Source: Uranotaenia lowii
Taxonomy: Eukaryota > Arthropoda > Insecta > Diptera > Culicidae
NCBI RefSeq assembly: GCF_029784155.1
Contig: NC_073693.1
Coordinates: 150,724,843-150,788,842 of the forward strand
Direction: 5' to 3'
DNA length: 64,000 nt
Shown: in pieces, positions 34,821-44,989 of the stretch
How positions within the stretch are numbered: position 1 is the first letter of the stretch
How the letters are laid out: every line of letters begins with the position of its first letter
Made by a program: the position numbers and the translations under genes
Notes under the pieces: model-generated
Databases searched by the model: none
Told to the model about the DNA's origin: nothing
What the model saw: the letters and a program-made list of their open reading frames with translations, nothing else

Positions 34821-35053
34821 TACAGTGAAAGTTACACGGATAAACTTTAAAAATTTACTAAATGCATAAATTTTTTATGATTGTATAGCTTTTTCAATAT
34901 TTGTTTATGTATTGTATTATATAAATTTCTTATATAATAATTCGGCTTATACGGCTTCATTCTTAGATCAACTATTACGTGAGCCGAATATTCGGCCTTA
35001 TGGTTTTGAGGCGGTATTCCGCGCCGAATTTTCCGGCCGAATTTTCGGTACTT

Positions 35054-36115
35054 CCCAGCAAACATGAAATCGCATTAAAATGATAACTCAAGTCATTAAA
35101 AACGTTACTGTGAATCGTAATTCCAACTAACGCTAGTAAAAGGTCGTAAAAATCGTTACTCAAACTTGGATTGAATGGTTTAAATCGGATATGAAAAGAA
35201 GCCCGCCATGTTTGCAGATATTGAAGACGATTGCGTTCCTTTTTTTCTCCCGCGTGGGTCAAGTGAGAGAATAGCTTTGATGTTCTCTCTGCAACCAGAT
35301 TGATAAAAATCAGAGTGTGTATTGTATTTGTAAAAATTGCCCAATGACAGAAGCAGAAAATATTGTCGCTGGCAACGGTTCTTAGGCTGATGTCATGCTG
35401 AAGCAACTAGCAACGCAACGCGTTCACGCGTTCCAATAAGAAAGCGTTGCATCGCATTGGTATGACATGCTTGAGCGACATGTCGCTTTGAAATTCCCTA
35501 CAAATCATCACTGCTTTACATCTGATAATGCTTTGAATCGTCTCCTTTCTTTCGGGAACCGTCAAAAACTTATCAGATCATGCTCGGATTGCAAGAATGC
35601 CGAAATTTGAACCAACCAAATTCCTTGTTTTTTTGGGGGAACCAAGAAATTCTGAAAATTTTCTTGTCGATTCAGATATTATTTAGTTTATTATCACAAA
35701 TTTGGACGGATCTTTGAATTATTGTGGTTAAAACCCGAAATCACTGTTTTAAAACGAGAAAAAACAATATTCCCATTGGATTTCCTACTTGTCGCGCTAC
35801 AAAACACCCTGGCATCAGCTTTGTCGCGCTTTCCAATGCGCTCAGCATGGCAGGTCTGCGCTTTTTCCTTGGAGATCAAATGGGAGCTGGTTTGTCGTGT
35901 GAACGCGTTGCGTTGCTAGTTGCTTCAGCATGACATCAGCCTTATGCGTTGAGAAAAAAAAACTTGTGCTCTCTTGCATTCTTTCTATGTATGTATATTG
36001 CTTCCACTTTGGTAGGTAAATGCTGTTTTTTCGAGTTTCAAACGATAATTCTATAACGTATATGAAACGTTTAACAAATTTGTTGAGAAATATACCTACA
36101 AAAATGTTTGCTGGG
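35054..36115. mobile_element. CCCAGCAAACAT miniature element (copy 2), with insertion
   Basis: A 12-bp perfect inverted repeat, CCCAGCAAACAT at the left and ATGTTTGCTGGG at the right. The interior is homologous to the outer parts of 8955-14085. A Harbinger-like element (35385-35941) interrupts it. Without that insertion it is about 500 bp. Superfamily unresolved; the flanking duplication is unclear. Confidence 0.6.
35385..35941. mobile_element. PIF/Harbinger-like element with about 45-bp perfect TIRs
   Basis: Left end GGCTGATGTCATGCTGAAGC continues through AACTAGCAACGCAACGCG, and the right end is its exact inverse. TTA flanks both sides (35382-35384 and 35942-35944). 557 bp, no coding capacity. 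Long, nearly undamaged termini suggest a recent insertion. Confidence 0.75.
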
Positions 36116-37656
36116 TTTTATCTCTATTTGTATTCACAGAACTAAGTTTCTGTGAATTTTTCAGCGAAAAAAGTGGGTTCTAGAGGGTTGAGCCTGTTTC
36201 ACAGCTTTGAAGAGATATGTTTTTCTTTGCAGAATAATGTTCTATAATCAGAGCTCACTCTTAAATTCAAACTGTATTTTTTTTTTGTGTTCCGTATACA
36301 TACATTATAATTGAATACATACATTCAAGGGTAATTTGTAAAATAGTATACATTACATTCTACTGAAATATATTTTACAATGAACTATCACCTAACATAA
36401 CCCAACATTATTTATAAAAGCAGAGCAGTTGGGTCCATGGAGATGTAAAACCATAGTTCAATGGTTTTGACGTTTCAACATTTTTTAAGGCAACATATTT
36501 ACGGCAGAAGCAAAACATTATACATATTGTTGAAAAAATAAAGCAAACATCCTTTCTCCAGATAAAATATTTCCTCATCTTTCTTCTCAGTAAAAAATCT
36601 TCAGTTACGCTGAAAGTATCGCGCTGTGGATGATTGTTGATTAGTCGCAATCCTCGGCATCTCTTTCAAGGATGACTGCACCTTTTGCGCTATTCCCTTT
36701 TTCTCCTCTCGTTTATACCTAAAGTTTTCCTTCAGTGTTTTGCATTGCTGCAATACTTTTACCTTCCTTGTTTATTTCTTGTGATATTCAAATTGAGTCC
36801 CGTAGCTCTTGTAGCCGCTGTGTGACATCCTGTCTATCTCGCTATTAGTTATTTACTTAATTGGCTTTCCAATTTTACCTGCCTCCTTTTTCGCTTTACG
36901 GGTTAGTCTCTGCTATGATCACGGTATCGTCATATCCGAGTTTATTAAATTTCCTATCTCTCTGTTTCTTCTTTCCTCACCCGCCACGCAACCTCCATCA
37001 ATTGCTGTGTTCTATCGTTCGTCACCTTTACTACAATATAAAAAAAAACCTCCCCCTACTATCTCCTGTTGATGTTGCTGTTACACTGTGAATCAATGTT
37101 TTATGCCACTCCTCTTGCGTGTGTGTCTGAACGATCATAAATGCAATTCGTCTGTGATGTTTGACAACGATTGACACCCGGGGGAAAACCATCATCATCA
37201 CCTCGGCGAAATTGTAACTTTCGACAACATCGTGTGTCCCAAATGTTCCAAATCAAACGCCTCCGAACCCCAATGAAAAAAAAACCTCACTATCGCACCG
37301 CCCTAAAACAACGGCGACAACAACAATTCCCGAACAAAAACAACTTCGGAAATTTCTTCCGCCACATTTGTCATGCAAAAATAACAACGCCAACATTAAA
37401 AGAAGCACCAGAAACAGGGCAGACTGAGGTGGGGGCTGGAGAAAATCTGCTGGGGATTAATAAATATCACTGTGCCAAGGGTAAGTGTTCGTCCAAAATA
37501 TTTTTTGTGTGTGTGGGTGTGTATGCTTATCACAGTGTGTTTCATTGAGACATTTTAACAAAATCATAAAAAAACATAAATCAGTGACTGTTGAAATAAC
37601 ATACAAAAAAATCCATTAATAGCTCATAAACACTTGAATGCTGGAATTTGGCCCTG
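36116..37656. other. Unique region, pyrimidine-rich at about 36650-37080, ending in retrotransposon 3' flank
   Basis: No element borders until the retrotransposon that ends near 37600. 36650-37080 is pyrimidine-rich. Around 37160-37480 lies a GC-richer, glutamine/lysine-rich plus-strand frame followed by a strong donor sequence (see the next entry). Confidence 0.4.
37171..37480 (+). CDS. Weak candidate exon with consensus splice donor
   Basis: A 103-codon open stretch, basic with many Gln, Pro and Thr, runs into CCAAGG|GTAAGTG at 37480/37481, a consensus 5' splice site. There is no recognisable domain and no evident downstream exon. It could be an untranslated first exon or chance. Confidence 0.18.
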
Positions 37657-40304
37657 TTATGTATGTACATAACAATTTTTCAAATTATCGTTAACTTCTA
37701 CATGGTACATGATGTATCTAATAAAATTTTTTAATGCTTTCCTACTATTTACACTTCCACTTATCTCCTCAGGATAATGAAATTTCTCGAAGCTGTTGGA
37801 ACTGCGAATATATTGTTCGAAAACTGCCCACATTGGTCCAACTGCTGAACACCCAGCAAACTTGTGATCAATGTCTTCTACCGTATTACAAACATTACAA
37901 TTTGGGTCATCTCGTCTTTCTTGTTCGTAGAAAAGTGCGTTGTGGTTGAGCTTTCCGTGAACCAGCAAAAAGTACATCGACTTCTCTTCGAAGTTCAATC
38001 CGCGGCTGTTAATGTTCCTCCAGATCCTGTTCCATCTTTTGTTGATTCTGCTAACTATGCGAACAGGAGGCAAGGCATCTACAAAGTGTTCATAGATCCG
38101 TTTCGCCCCTGGTGCTGCTCGCAATTCCGCATTAATTTCCACTAGTCCTCTTTTTATGGTATTTAGGTGTGTCAACGCTTGTGATATATTGTCTAAAATA
38201 ATGTATTGATTGACGGACAGTATTCTGTTCTCCAGTCGCAAATATCGGTTGACCAGCAGAGACTTTGATTTCAAATCTGGGGAGTGTAAGCCAAGTCCAC
38301 CTTTTCTTTTTGACCTCACCATGTCGGTTAATCTGACTCGTTGAGCAGGAATATTTGACCATAGAAAATAACCGATTTGGCGGGTGATCATGGCTATGTA
38401 CTTGTTTGTCAAGGGTAGAATTGAGGCTATGTACCATAATTTTGAGCATATATACGTGTTGAGGAGAAAAACTTTCTGTTTTAAGTTTAATAATCTGTAA
38501 CGATGAGTAATCAACATAGCATTTATATTTCGGTATAGTTTTACCATTTTAGCTTCTATGGTATTTTTCATATTACTATGAAAAACGACACCCAGGACCT
38601 TGACCATGTCCTTTTTTTCGAAATCGTTCCAAAAAGCGAGCTGCGGCCCGATCTCCATTGCTTCAGTTTTTTGTACGTTCAACTTTGCTCCAGCTACGGC
38701 TTCAAAACTTTCAAGGCATTCCTTAATTATCGGCAGGTTGTAGACGTCACGTACGATGATAGTTATATCGTCAGCATAAGCTATGACAAATTCTCCAGGA
38801 GAGTTGCAGATTTGGTTCAGTTTTTCCAACAGAGGATTTAGGTAGATCACGAAAAATAACATGCTCAGGGGATCCCCTTGACGAACTGACCGTCTTATCT
38901 CAAATGCCTCTGTGCATTTCCCATTTATCAAAATTTTCGAAGGCAGCCATCATCAGATTTGCTTGAAGATCAACGAAACTCGAGTTAAAGCACATTGACC
39001 TAAGCGTTTTAAGTAAAAAAGTATGGTTGACACGATCAAAAGCATGGCTAATGTCAAGTGCAACAAGTACTCCGCCCGTCTGTTCATGGTACGAAATTGC
39101 AATTAGATCTCTCACGGTACATACAGCTTCAAAAATGTTTTTATCACCATTGCTGCATTTTTGATGAGACGTAAGAACATCAGGTATCAAACATCCCATT
39201 CTGGATTTAAAGACTCGGCAGAATATTTTGAAGTCGGCGTTTAATGATGTTATTGGTCTGTATGATCCTATTGAACCGTTCCCTCCATTTTTTCTTAACG
39301 AGAACAACGATTCCATTTTGTAAAGAATTTGGAATATAACCGTTTTTTATGTCGTTCAGAACCAAGGGGAATTCCGTTTTGATAATATTCCACACTTTTT
39401 GGTAAAATTCTTTAGTCAAACCATCATTTCCTGGAGATTTATTAGCTGCTGAGCATTTTATAGCAGTATAAATCTCCTCCTCCGTAAAATCATCTATTAG
39501 GCGATTGTTAAGGTTAGCGTTTTGAACAAATTTCTGGGGAATTAAGTCCTCGCCTGGTCGAACTTCCTCTGAACCGAAGAGCTCCGAAAAATAATTAAAT
39601 ATGTGCTGTCTTATTTCTGTCTCATCTTCCGTAACAGTTGGACCAATAGGCATAGATGTAATTTGAGTAGCTTTTCTTTTAGTTCTCTGGTCTCCAATTT
39701 GATATACGGACATAGTTTCACCCCCAAGACGGTGAAAGATGGAGCTTTGTCTAGATTCTGCAAACCTTTTTTGTTTTTGCAGCATTAAACATTTGATTTT
39801 GTTGATTTCAGGAGTACAATCGGCTATTACGTGTCGCTCATACGCTTCCTTTAAGCAGACGTAATAGAAACTCATCGTGTTGTTGAAAGCTCGGACAGCA
39901 ATAGAATTCTTCCAACGAAAAAAAGATGCAATTTTCCGTTTTACGAAATCGAACCACCACTGTGCCCATGTGTTGTAGTTTCTTCGTTGACGTACCCATG
40001 CATTCCATTGAATTTGGAATTCATGCAGATTGTCATGCGAAAGAAGTGAATTGTTGAGTTTCCATAAAGGGCGTGAAGTTCTTTGTGTAGAAAGAGTATG
40101 TTCCATACGCATCAGCATAGCTTTATGATCACTGAAACTGTTTCCTTGTATGGTGCAGTTTAGAATTTGTGGTAGGCAATTTTCAGAAACATAAATTCGA
40201 TCAATTCTAGACATCGATCTTCCTCTCACAAATGTAAACTCATTTTGACTTGCTGAACTACGTTTTTCCAACCAAATATCTTTTAACACTAGAAGAATCG
40301 GCAA
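37657..40304 (-). pseudogene. ORF2 remainder: endonuclease C-terminus and reverse transcriptase
   Basis: Three consecutive frames. 40304 to about 39290: endonuclease SDHKAM block, then the RT start NKSPGNDGLTKEFYQK. About 39316-38930: GSYRPITSLNADFK and motif A LVALDISHAFDRV. 38931-37657: SVRQGDPLSMLFFVIYLNPL, motif C AYADDITII, and a C-terminal cysteine cluster CNVCNTVEDIDHKFAGC. Two frameshifts separate the blocks, but both catalytic aspartate motifs remain. The domain order and sequence style point to the L1/Tx1 group. Confidence 0.8.
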
Positions 40305-41430
40305 ATTGAATATACCTATTCGGACCGTGACCAGTCAAAATGACTGGTAAAGGGGAAATTCTTTATATCACAATATTTTTAACTTTTTTCTTTCTACATT
40401 ATTTTGTTATTAATTCGAAAACATTTTTGTTATAAAATGGAAATATTTTTTCACCATGGGAGCACGGAATCACCTCACTTTGGCATAGTTGACGAATGAG
40501 TGTATGTCATAACAAGAATATTTCAATTAATTATCAAAAAATTAAAACACATTATCAATCTAATTATAAAATCATGTTAGATGGCTATGGGTATTGACCA
40601 TGGGTGCACGGTTTCACTTCAGTTTTGTTTTATTAGATATTTTCTAGCATTCATCACTCTGAAATTTTTCAACACGTTTCCTATAAATTATACCTGATAT
40701 TGTAGGTTTTGAAGCATATTTTATCTATAAGTAGAGCAATTTACCATGGGTTCACGGATTCACCGCCATTTATCCAAAATCAAATTTTTTGCATGCTAAA
40801 GGTAATGAATAAAGACTTTTATAGATTCTAATGAAAACTGTGTTATAGACATGGGTTTTCACTATGGGTGCACGGATTCACCGCGTTTTAATCAAATATT
40901 GGACTTTTTGGAAATTTTGAAAAAGCATTTTTACAAATCTTAACTAAACCAAAGTCGAAACCATGTCTTTCATGTTGAGATATTAACATTTAAATAACGA
41001 TTTTTATTTTAAGTTCCGTTTTTTTTCATTCCTGGAAAAGAAATATTTCAAAAATATCTTGAAAAAATAAATTTATTTATTTATTACTATAAAAAAGGTT
41101 TTTACAATCGTATATTTATCTGATAAGATCTGATCAACATCCAAGAAATTAGAAATCGGTTACCGTGGACCGAGTAAATTTTGAGAATTATATGCATCAA
41201 GTTATGTCGTGTGACGGAAAACAGTGAAAATAATAATAATGAATCAACATTGTCAAATGTACACGTTGAAAAGTTTTTCGATTGACCAATATTGCATTTT
41301 AAATATCTATCATATCTATTTAACTCAAAAATATTTTGTGTTCTGAAGCAAGTTGAAAACAATTTATTTCTATATAATTTTCAACGGCGAATTTACAGCC
41401 TTTCTGTGCACCCATGTTGAAATATTTTAG

Positions 41431-41560
41431 CGCCGTTGTGGTGTATCAGATAGGCTTGTGCGAGTCTGGTCTAGATATGCCAGGCGTACTGGGTTCGATT
41501 CTTGGTATCGGCAAGAAAACTCTTGGGTTCAAACCCCATAAGTTGCCGACAGGTAAGATG
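41431..41560 (+). mobile_element. tRNA-derived SINE-like sequence
   Basis: A tRNA-like head: an A-box-like stretch GGTGTATCAGATAGGC (about 41440-41455) and a B-box GGGTTCGATTC (41491-41501) with tRNA-like spacing. A second GGGTTCAAACCCC follows at about 41525. No poly-A tail or duplication is clear, so its borders and status are uncertain. It is not a good cloverleaf and so not a tRNA gene. Confidence 0.4.
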
Positions 41561-41916
41561 TTTTTCCTCTTATAATAAAAATGTTCAATCAGTTGCCAAC
41601 TGGCCAGGTATATACACGGGTGCCAGAATACTTGTTAGTGAACTTGCATTGGAAATTTGTCGAACCTAATAATCTAAGAATGCATGTGAATACATACTTG
41701 GGCAGAAACTGCGGTGAATCCGTGCACCCATGGTGGATGACCAACTTATAAAAAATATTCCGTGCACTCATGTTGAAATATCATTTAAATTATTCAGTTT
41801 GATAGCTGTTGTCTTCAAATTTGAATAAATGAGCACACAATTCATAATTATTTTACTCATTCTGGTTTAGTATAAAACCTATTTATCACCTAAAACTACT
41901 CGATTACTCGAATGTA

Positions 41917-42660
41917 CATTAGACTGCCCCAAATGACCCGACTTTTGAAAAAGTTATACGCTGTAGGCTAAAATTGATCCTGGGCCTAGTACAAGATCTT
42001 ATGCCAAATTTGGGCCAGATCGGCCCACGGGAAGGGGTCGCTCAATGAGCCTGAAGTTTGTATGGGATTTTGAGACATTTTGTTCGAGAGAAACATGGAA
42101 ATCATGGAAAAACGGTTTTTCTTAAAGCCTAAATCATGACAAATATTTCATCTGAAGACAGCATATCGATAAGAGTTCAGATAAAAAAGTTATAAGGCTT
42201 CAAAAATGGGCTAACTTTTTTAAGGATGGTATTCATCACTGTTAATGAGTCGGGGCGGTCGAACATATTGACGCCTCATTAACAGTGATGAATACCACCG
42301 TAAAAAAAGTTACCCCATTTTTTGAAGCTTAATAACTTTTTTATCTTAACTCTTATCGATATGCAGTCTTCGGATGAAATATTTGTCATAATTCAGGCTT
42401 TGAGAAAACCCGTTTTTGAAAGAAATCGGCCGACGGGAACCAAAGTTATTGATGAAAAACTGGATTTTCATGTTTCTCCCGAACAAAATGTCTTAAAATC
42501 CCATACAAACTTCAGGCTCGTTGAGCGACCCCTTCCCGTGGTCCGATCTGGCCCAAATTTGGCATGAGATCTTGTACTAGGCCTAGCATCAATTTTAGCC
42601 TGCAGCGTACAACATTTCACAGGTTTAGAATTTCCCATACAAATTTGAGGCAGTCTAATG
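41917..42660. mobile_element. TA-flanked palindromic (foldback) element
   Basis: Ends CATTAGACTGCCCCAAATG and an inverse ending GAGGCAGTCTAATG, with TA at 41915-41916 and 42661-42662. The arms (about 41917-42230 and 42290-42660) are long imperfect inverted repeats, both containing the GGGAAGGGGTCGCTCAA motif, around a short centre. One arm of a relative is at about 50270-50502. Nested inside the TTAA element. Non-coding. Confidence 0.7.
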
Positions 42661-43203
42661 TACATGTATTAAATCTAACATAACTTTTACAAATCTTGAT
42701 GAAATTTCGCCAAATTTTGACAGAAAGTTCGATTAAAGTTGGGCAACAAAACAGACCAAAAAATTGGGGGTCGAGTACTTGAAGCGCCACACAGCGGCCA
42801 ATCCGAGAACTTTTTCTACAAATTTTCATGACTTTGTATCGAAAATCAATAATTTCATAACAAATGACACACTTCTGCCCACCATAAATCAACTAGGGCT
42901 CATTGTCTTGAATGTAGATTGCAAATGCAACCAAAAGCAAGCGAAAAAAAATTATCTAGTTTGAGTTATAGGGTTGTGAATTTTACCAGTCATTTTGACT
43001 GGTCACGGTCCGAGTGTCCATGGCGAAATTTATCTCGCTTATTAAAAGAGCTAGTGAAATAAAAAATACTCAGTTTTGTATAGATTCAAAATTCATGAAA
43101 AGTCATATTTTTTGCGAATTTTTAAAGCGAAGTATTCAAAAGATATTCAACAAACAAAGTGTCCAACCAGTCATTTTGACTGGTGCGGTCTTTCTAGTGT
43201 TAA

Positions 43204-43579
43204 ACGAGCTACGTCACAAAGACGTTTCAAAGCAGGGCTGAGATTTGGTCCGCCCGTCGTGTCTGTTTGATACAGAACGCAATTGAAATCACCTAAGACA
43301 ATGATATTTTGTGGTAAACTTTGCATGCATTGAGGGAGTATCGATTCCATTTTTGAGAGCTACCGCAGTACCACGTCTGGTTTCATTGATGTTGTAAACA
43401 ATATTGTATCCTGGTATGTGTAGATCTTCGGTCACTACTTCTTGCATGCAGAGAATGTCTACATCAAAAGTGTAAACAAACGACGTCAACGATCGTAGTT
43501 TGTTTGTGTTTGTTATACTATTTATGTTGAGTGTGGCGAGAGTGTAAGAGAGTCTAGGAGTTACATTAATTTGAGCCAT
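43204..43579 (-). pseudogene. ORF2 N-terminus: APE-type endonuclease, internally deleted
   Basis: Starts 13 bases after the ORF1 stop. The frame shows TLNINSITNTNKLRSL and DVDILCMQEV, the opening of an apurinic-like endonuclease with its catalytic Glu. After ALKNGI the frame shifts and about 70 residues are missing. It then resumes with NIIVLGDFNCVL, the GDFN catalytic block, and runs to the TTAA insertion at 43203. The enzyme would normally nick the target site. Confidence 0.7.
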
Positions 43580-43591
43580 TGGTAGAGAGAT

Positions 43592-44650
43592 TTACTTGCC
43601 GTTGTTGGTTTTGTTCCGAAGTCGTGAGCTGAGTTTCTCGTTCTCATTTTCCGACGTATCCATAGTGATGCTGATGGGTGAGATAGATCTATTGCTTGCG
43701 TTGCTGGTGTTGCTCAGTGTTCTTACGCGAGTGGTCGTGGTTTGGTTGTCTCCGGTTATTTTTGCTGTTTTTTCGCGATTTTTGTTGGTTTCCTCCTCAG
43801 ATAACGAAGCCAATGGTCGTTTAAAAGCCGATGCTGCCAGTTGTGAATCGATCACAGCTGTTGTAGCTGTTTTCGACCCGATTGCTGTTGAGTTGCTGGA
43901 GACCGCTACTAGTGTCGCCGATCCCCGAGATTCCATTGCTGAGGTTGCAGATGCCGGTGTTGTTACAGTTGAGGTTGATGCTGATAGTGTTGTTGATGAT
44001 GATGATGCTGCTACTGTCGTCGATGATGTTGTTGTTGATTTTTGCGATCCGGTAAGTACATTGGAATAGGAGGCTGCAGACTTAGCCCGAATTTCGGCAC
44101 AGCTTTCTCCAAAATGCACTTCATGATTACAGTGTCGGCATGTTTGGAGCTGATTTGTTTAGGTAACTTGAGTGCTGTATCCTTTAAAACTCACGAATGA
44201 GGGTATTGAATTCCTCAAACGTAAGGGAATTACTCTTATACCGCTGGGCACTTGTGGGAAAAATTCGGTTCGGCAAAGCTGGTGTTTGATGCCAATGACC
44301 TCTCCGTATGCCGAGAAGTACTCGATGATCCATTGGGACGGCATTCTTGGTGGTAGATGGTGTAATTTTACATCAGTGCCTCCATCTTCGATGTGTAGTC
44401 GAACTTTGTGTACAGTACCATTACAGCTGAGTTCTAGGGTATTGTCGAATTTTTGGACAATTGCTGCTGCTGCTTCTTGGGATTCCACTTCAACGTACAC
44501 TTTGCCCTAGATTCTGTCAATTTGAATTGCTAGTACTTCGGTCGGTGTGAGTTTCAGACTTTTTGCGATGAAACTGTAGATTATATCATCTTTGATTTTG
44601 CGAATATCGCGAATATCGATGTAGAAAGTGCGAACCCTTAGCGAATTCAT
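43592..44650 (-). pseudogene. ORF1 (RNA-binding, CCHC knuckle) of the L1/Tx1-like element
   Basis: The frame starts with ATG at 44650 (MNSLRVRTFYIDIRDIRK) and stays in phase to a stop at 43594-43592, about 350 codons. It is broken by TAG at 44509-44507 and TAA at 44161-44159. The N-terminal half is an RRM-like fold by appearance (KVYVEVESQEAA and IIEYFSAYGEVIGI). A zinc knuckle CRHCNHEVHFGESC (C-x2-C-x4-H-x4-C) follows, and the C-terminus is Ser/Thr-rich. This matches ORF1 proteins of Tx1-type elements, which coat the element RNA. The two nonsense changes make it a pseudogene. Confidence 0.7.
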
Positions 44651-44989
44651 CGCGGGTGGAAGCTTGTTTTAGAACAAGCGCAAACCCCGGATCAAGAAAT
44701 TTATACTGTAAGCGTGATCGATTGCAAAATAGATATTGTCGTGTCGAGATCTCAAGACAAACTGGTCGCGTTCTTCTGGTCTAACGAATGCTGCATTTTC
44801 GCCTTGCACCACTCACAGAATCACGTTGCGCGAAATTGTCTCTCCTGATTCTCCCGTTGCTAGGAGACAACTGAATAACCGCTCGTTCGATAGCTAGGAA
44901 CGCCCTCTACCTTCTCCAGTTGGCGCGCACACGCTCAGAAGTACAGTCGCGGCGGAAAACAATCAGTCCTATTATTTCCCGGACAAATC

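Larger units (their letters stand above)
40287..43199. mobile_element. piggyBac-like non-autonomous element inside the retrotransposon
   Basis: Short ends CACTAGAA and TTCTAGTG sit between TTAA copies (40283-40286 and 43200-43203), and the retrotransposon frame continues across the single-TTAA empty site. The palindrome ACCAGTCAAAATGACTGGT occurs at 40330-40348, and with TTTT in the centre at 42985-43003 and 43166-43184, i.e. 43 bp from the left end and 196 and 15 bp from the right. CCATGGGTGCACGGATTCACC-type iterons recur five or more times. A SINE-like sequence and a TA palindrome (41917-42660) are nested inside. No transposase frame. Confidence 0.8.
37657..44940 (-). mobile_element. L1/Tx1-like non-LTR retrotransposon, interrupted and decayed
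   Basis: Minus-strand order: 5' untranslated region (about 44940-44651), ORF1 (44650-43592), endonuclease start of ORF2 (43579 on), then a 2.9 kb TTAA element, then the rest of ORF2 (40304-37657). The frame resumes across the insertion (CDVAR before, LLKDIWLEKR after). Two frameshifts, two stops and an endonuclease deletion make it inactive. The 3' end is near or just below 37657; no clear poly-A tail was seen. Confidence 0.75.

Noticed and set aside
40287..43199. An autonomous piggyBac with its own transposase
   Set aside because: No frame in the interval shows a piggyBac DDD domain; only short AT-rich frames are present.
43596..44510. Plus-strand frames rich in Val, Asp and Ser opposite ORF1
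   Set aside because: They are antisense shadows of the Ser/Thr-rich ORF1 of the retrotransposon.
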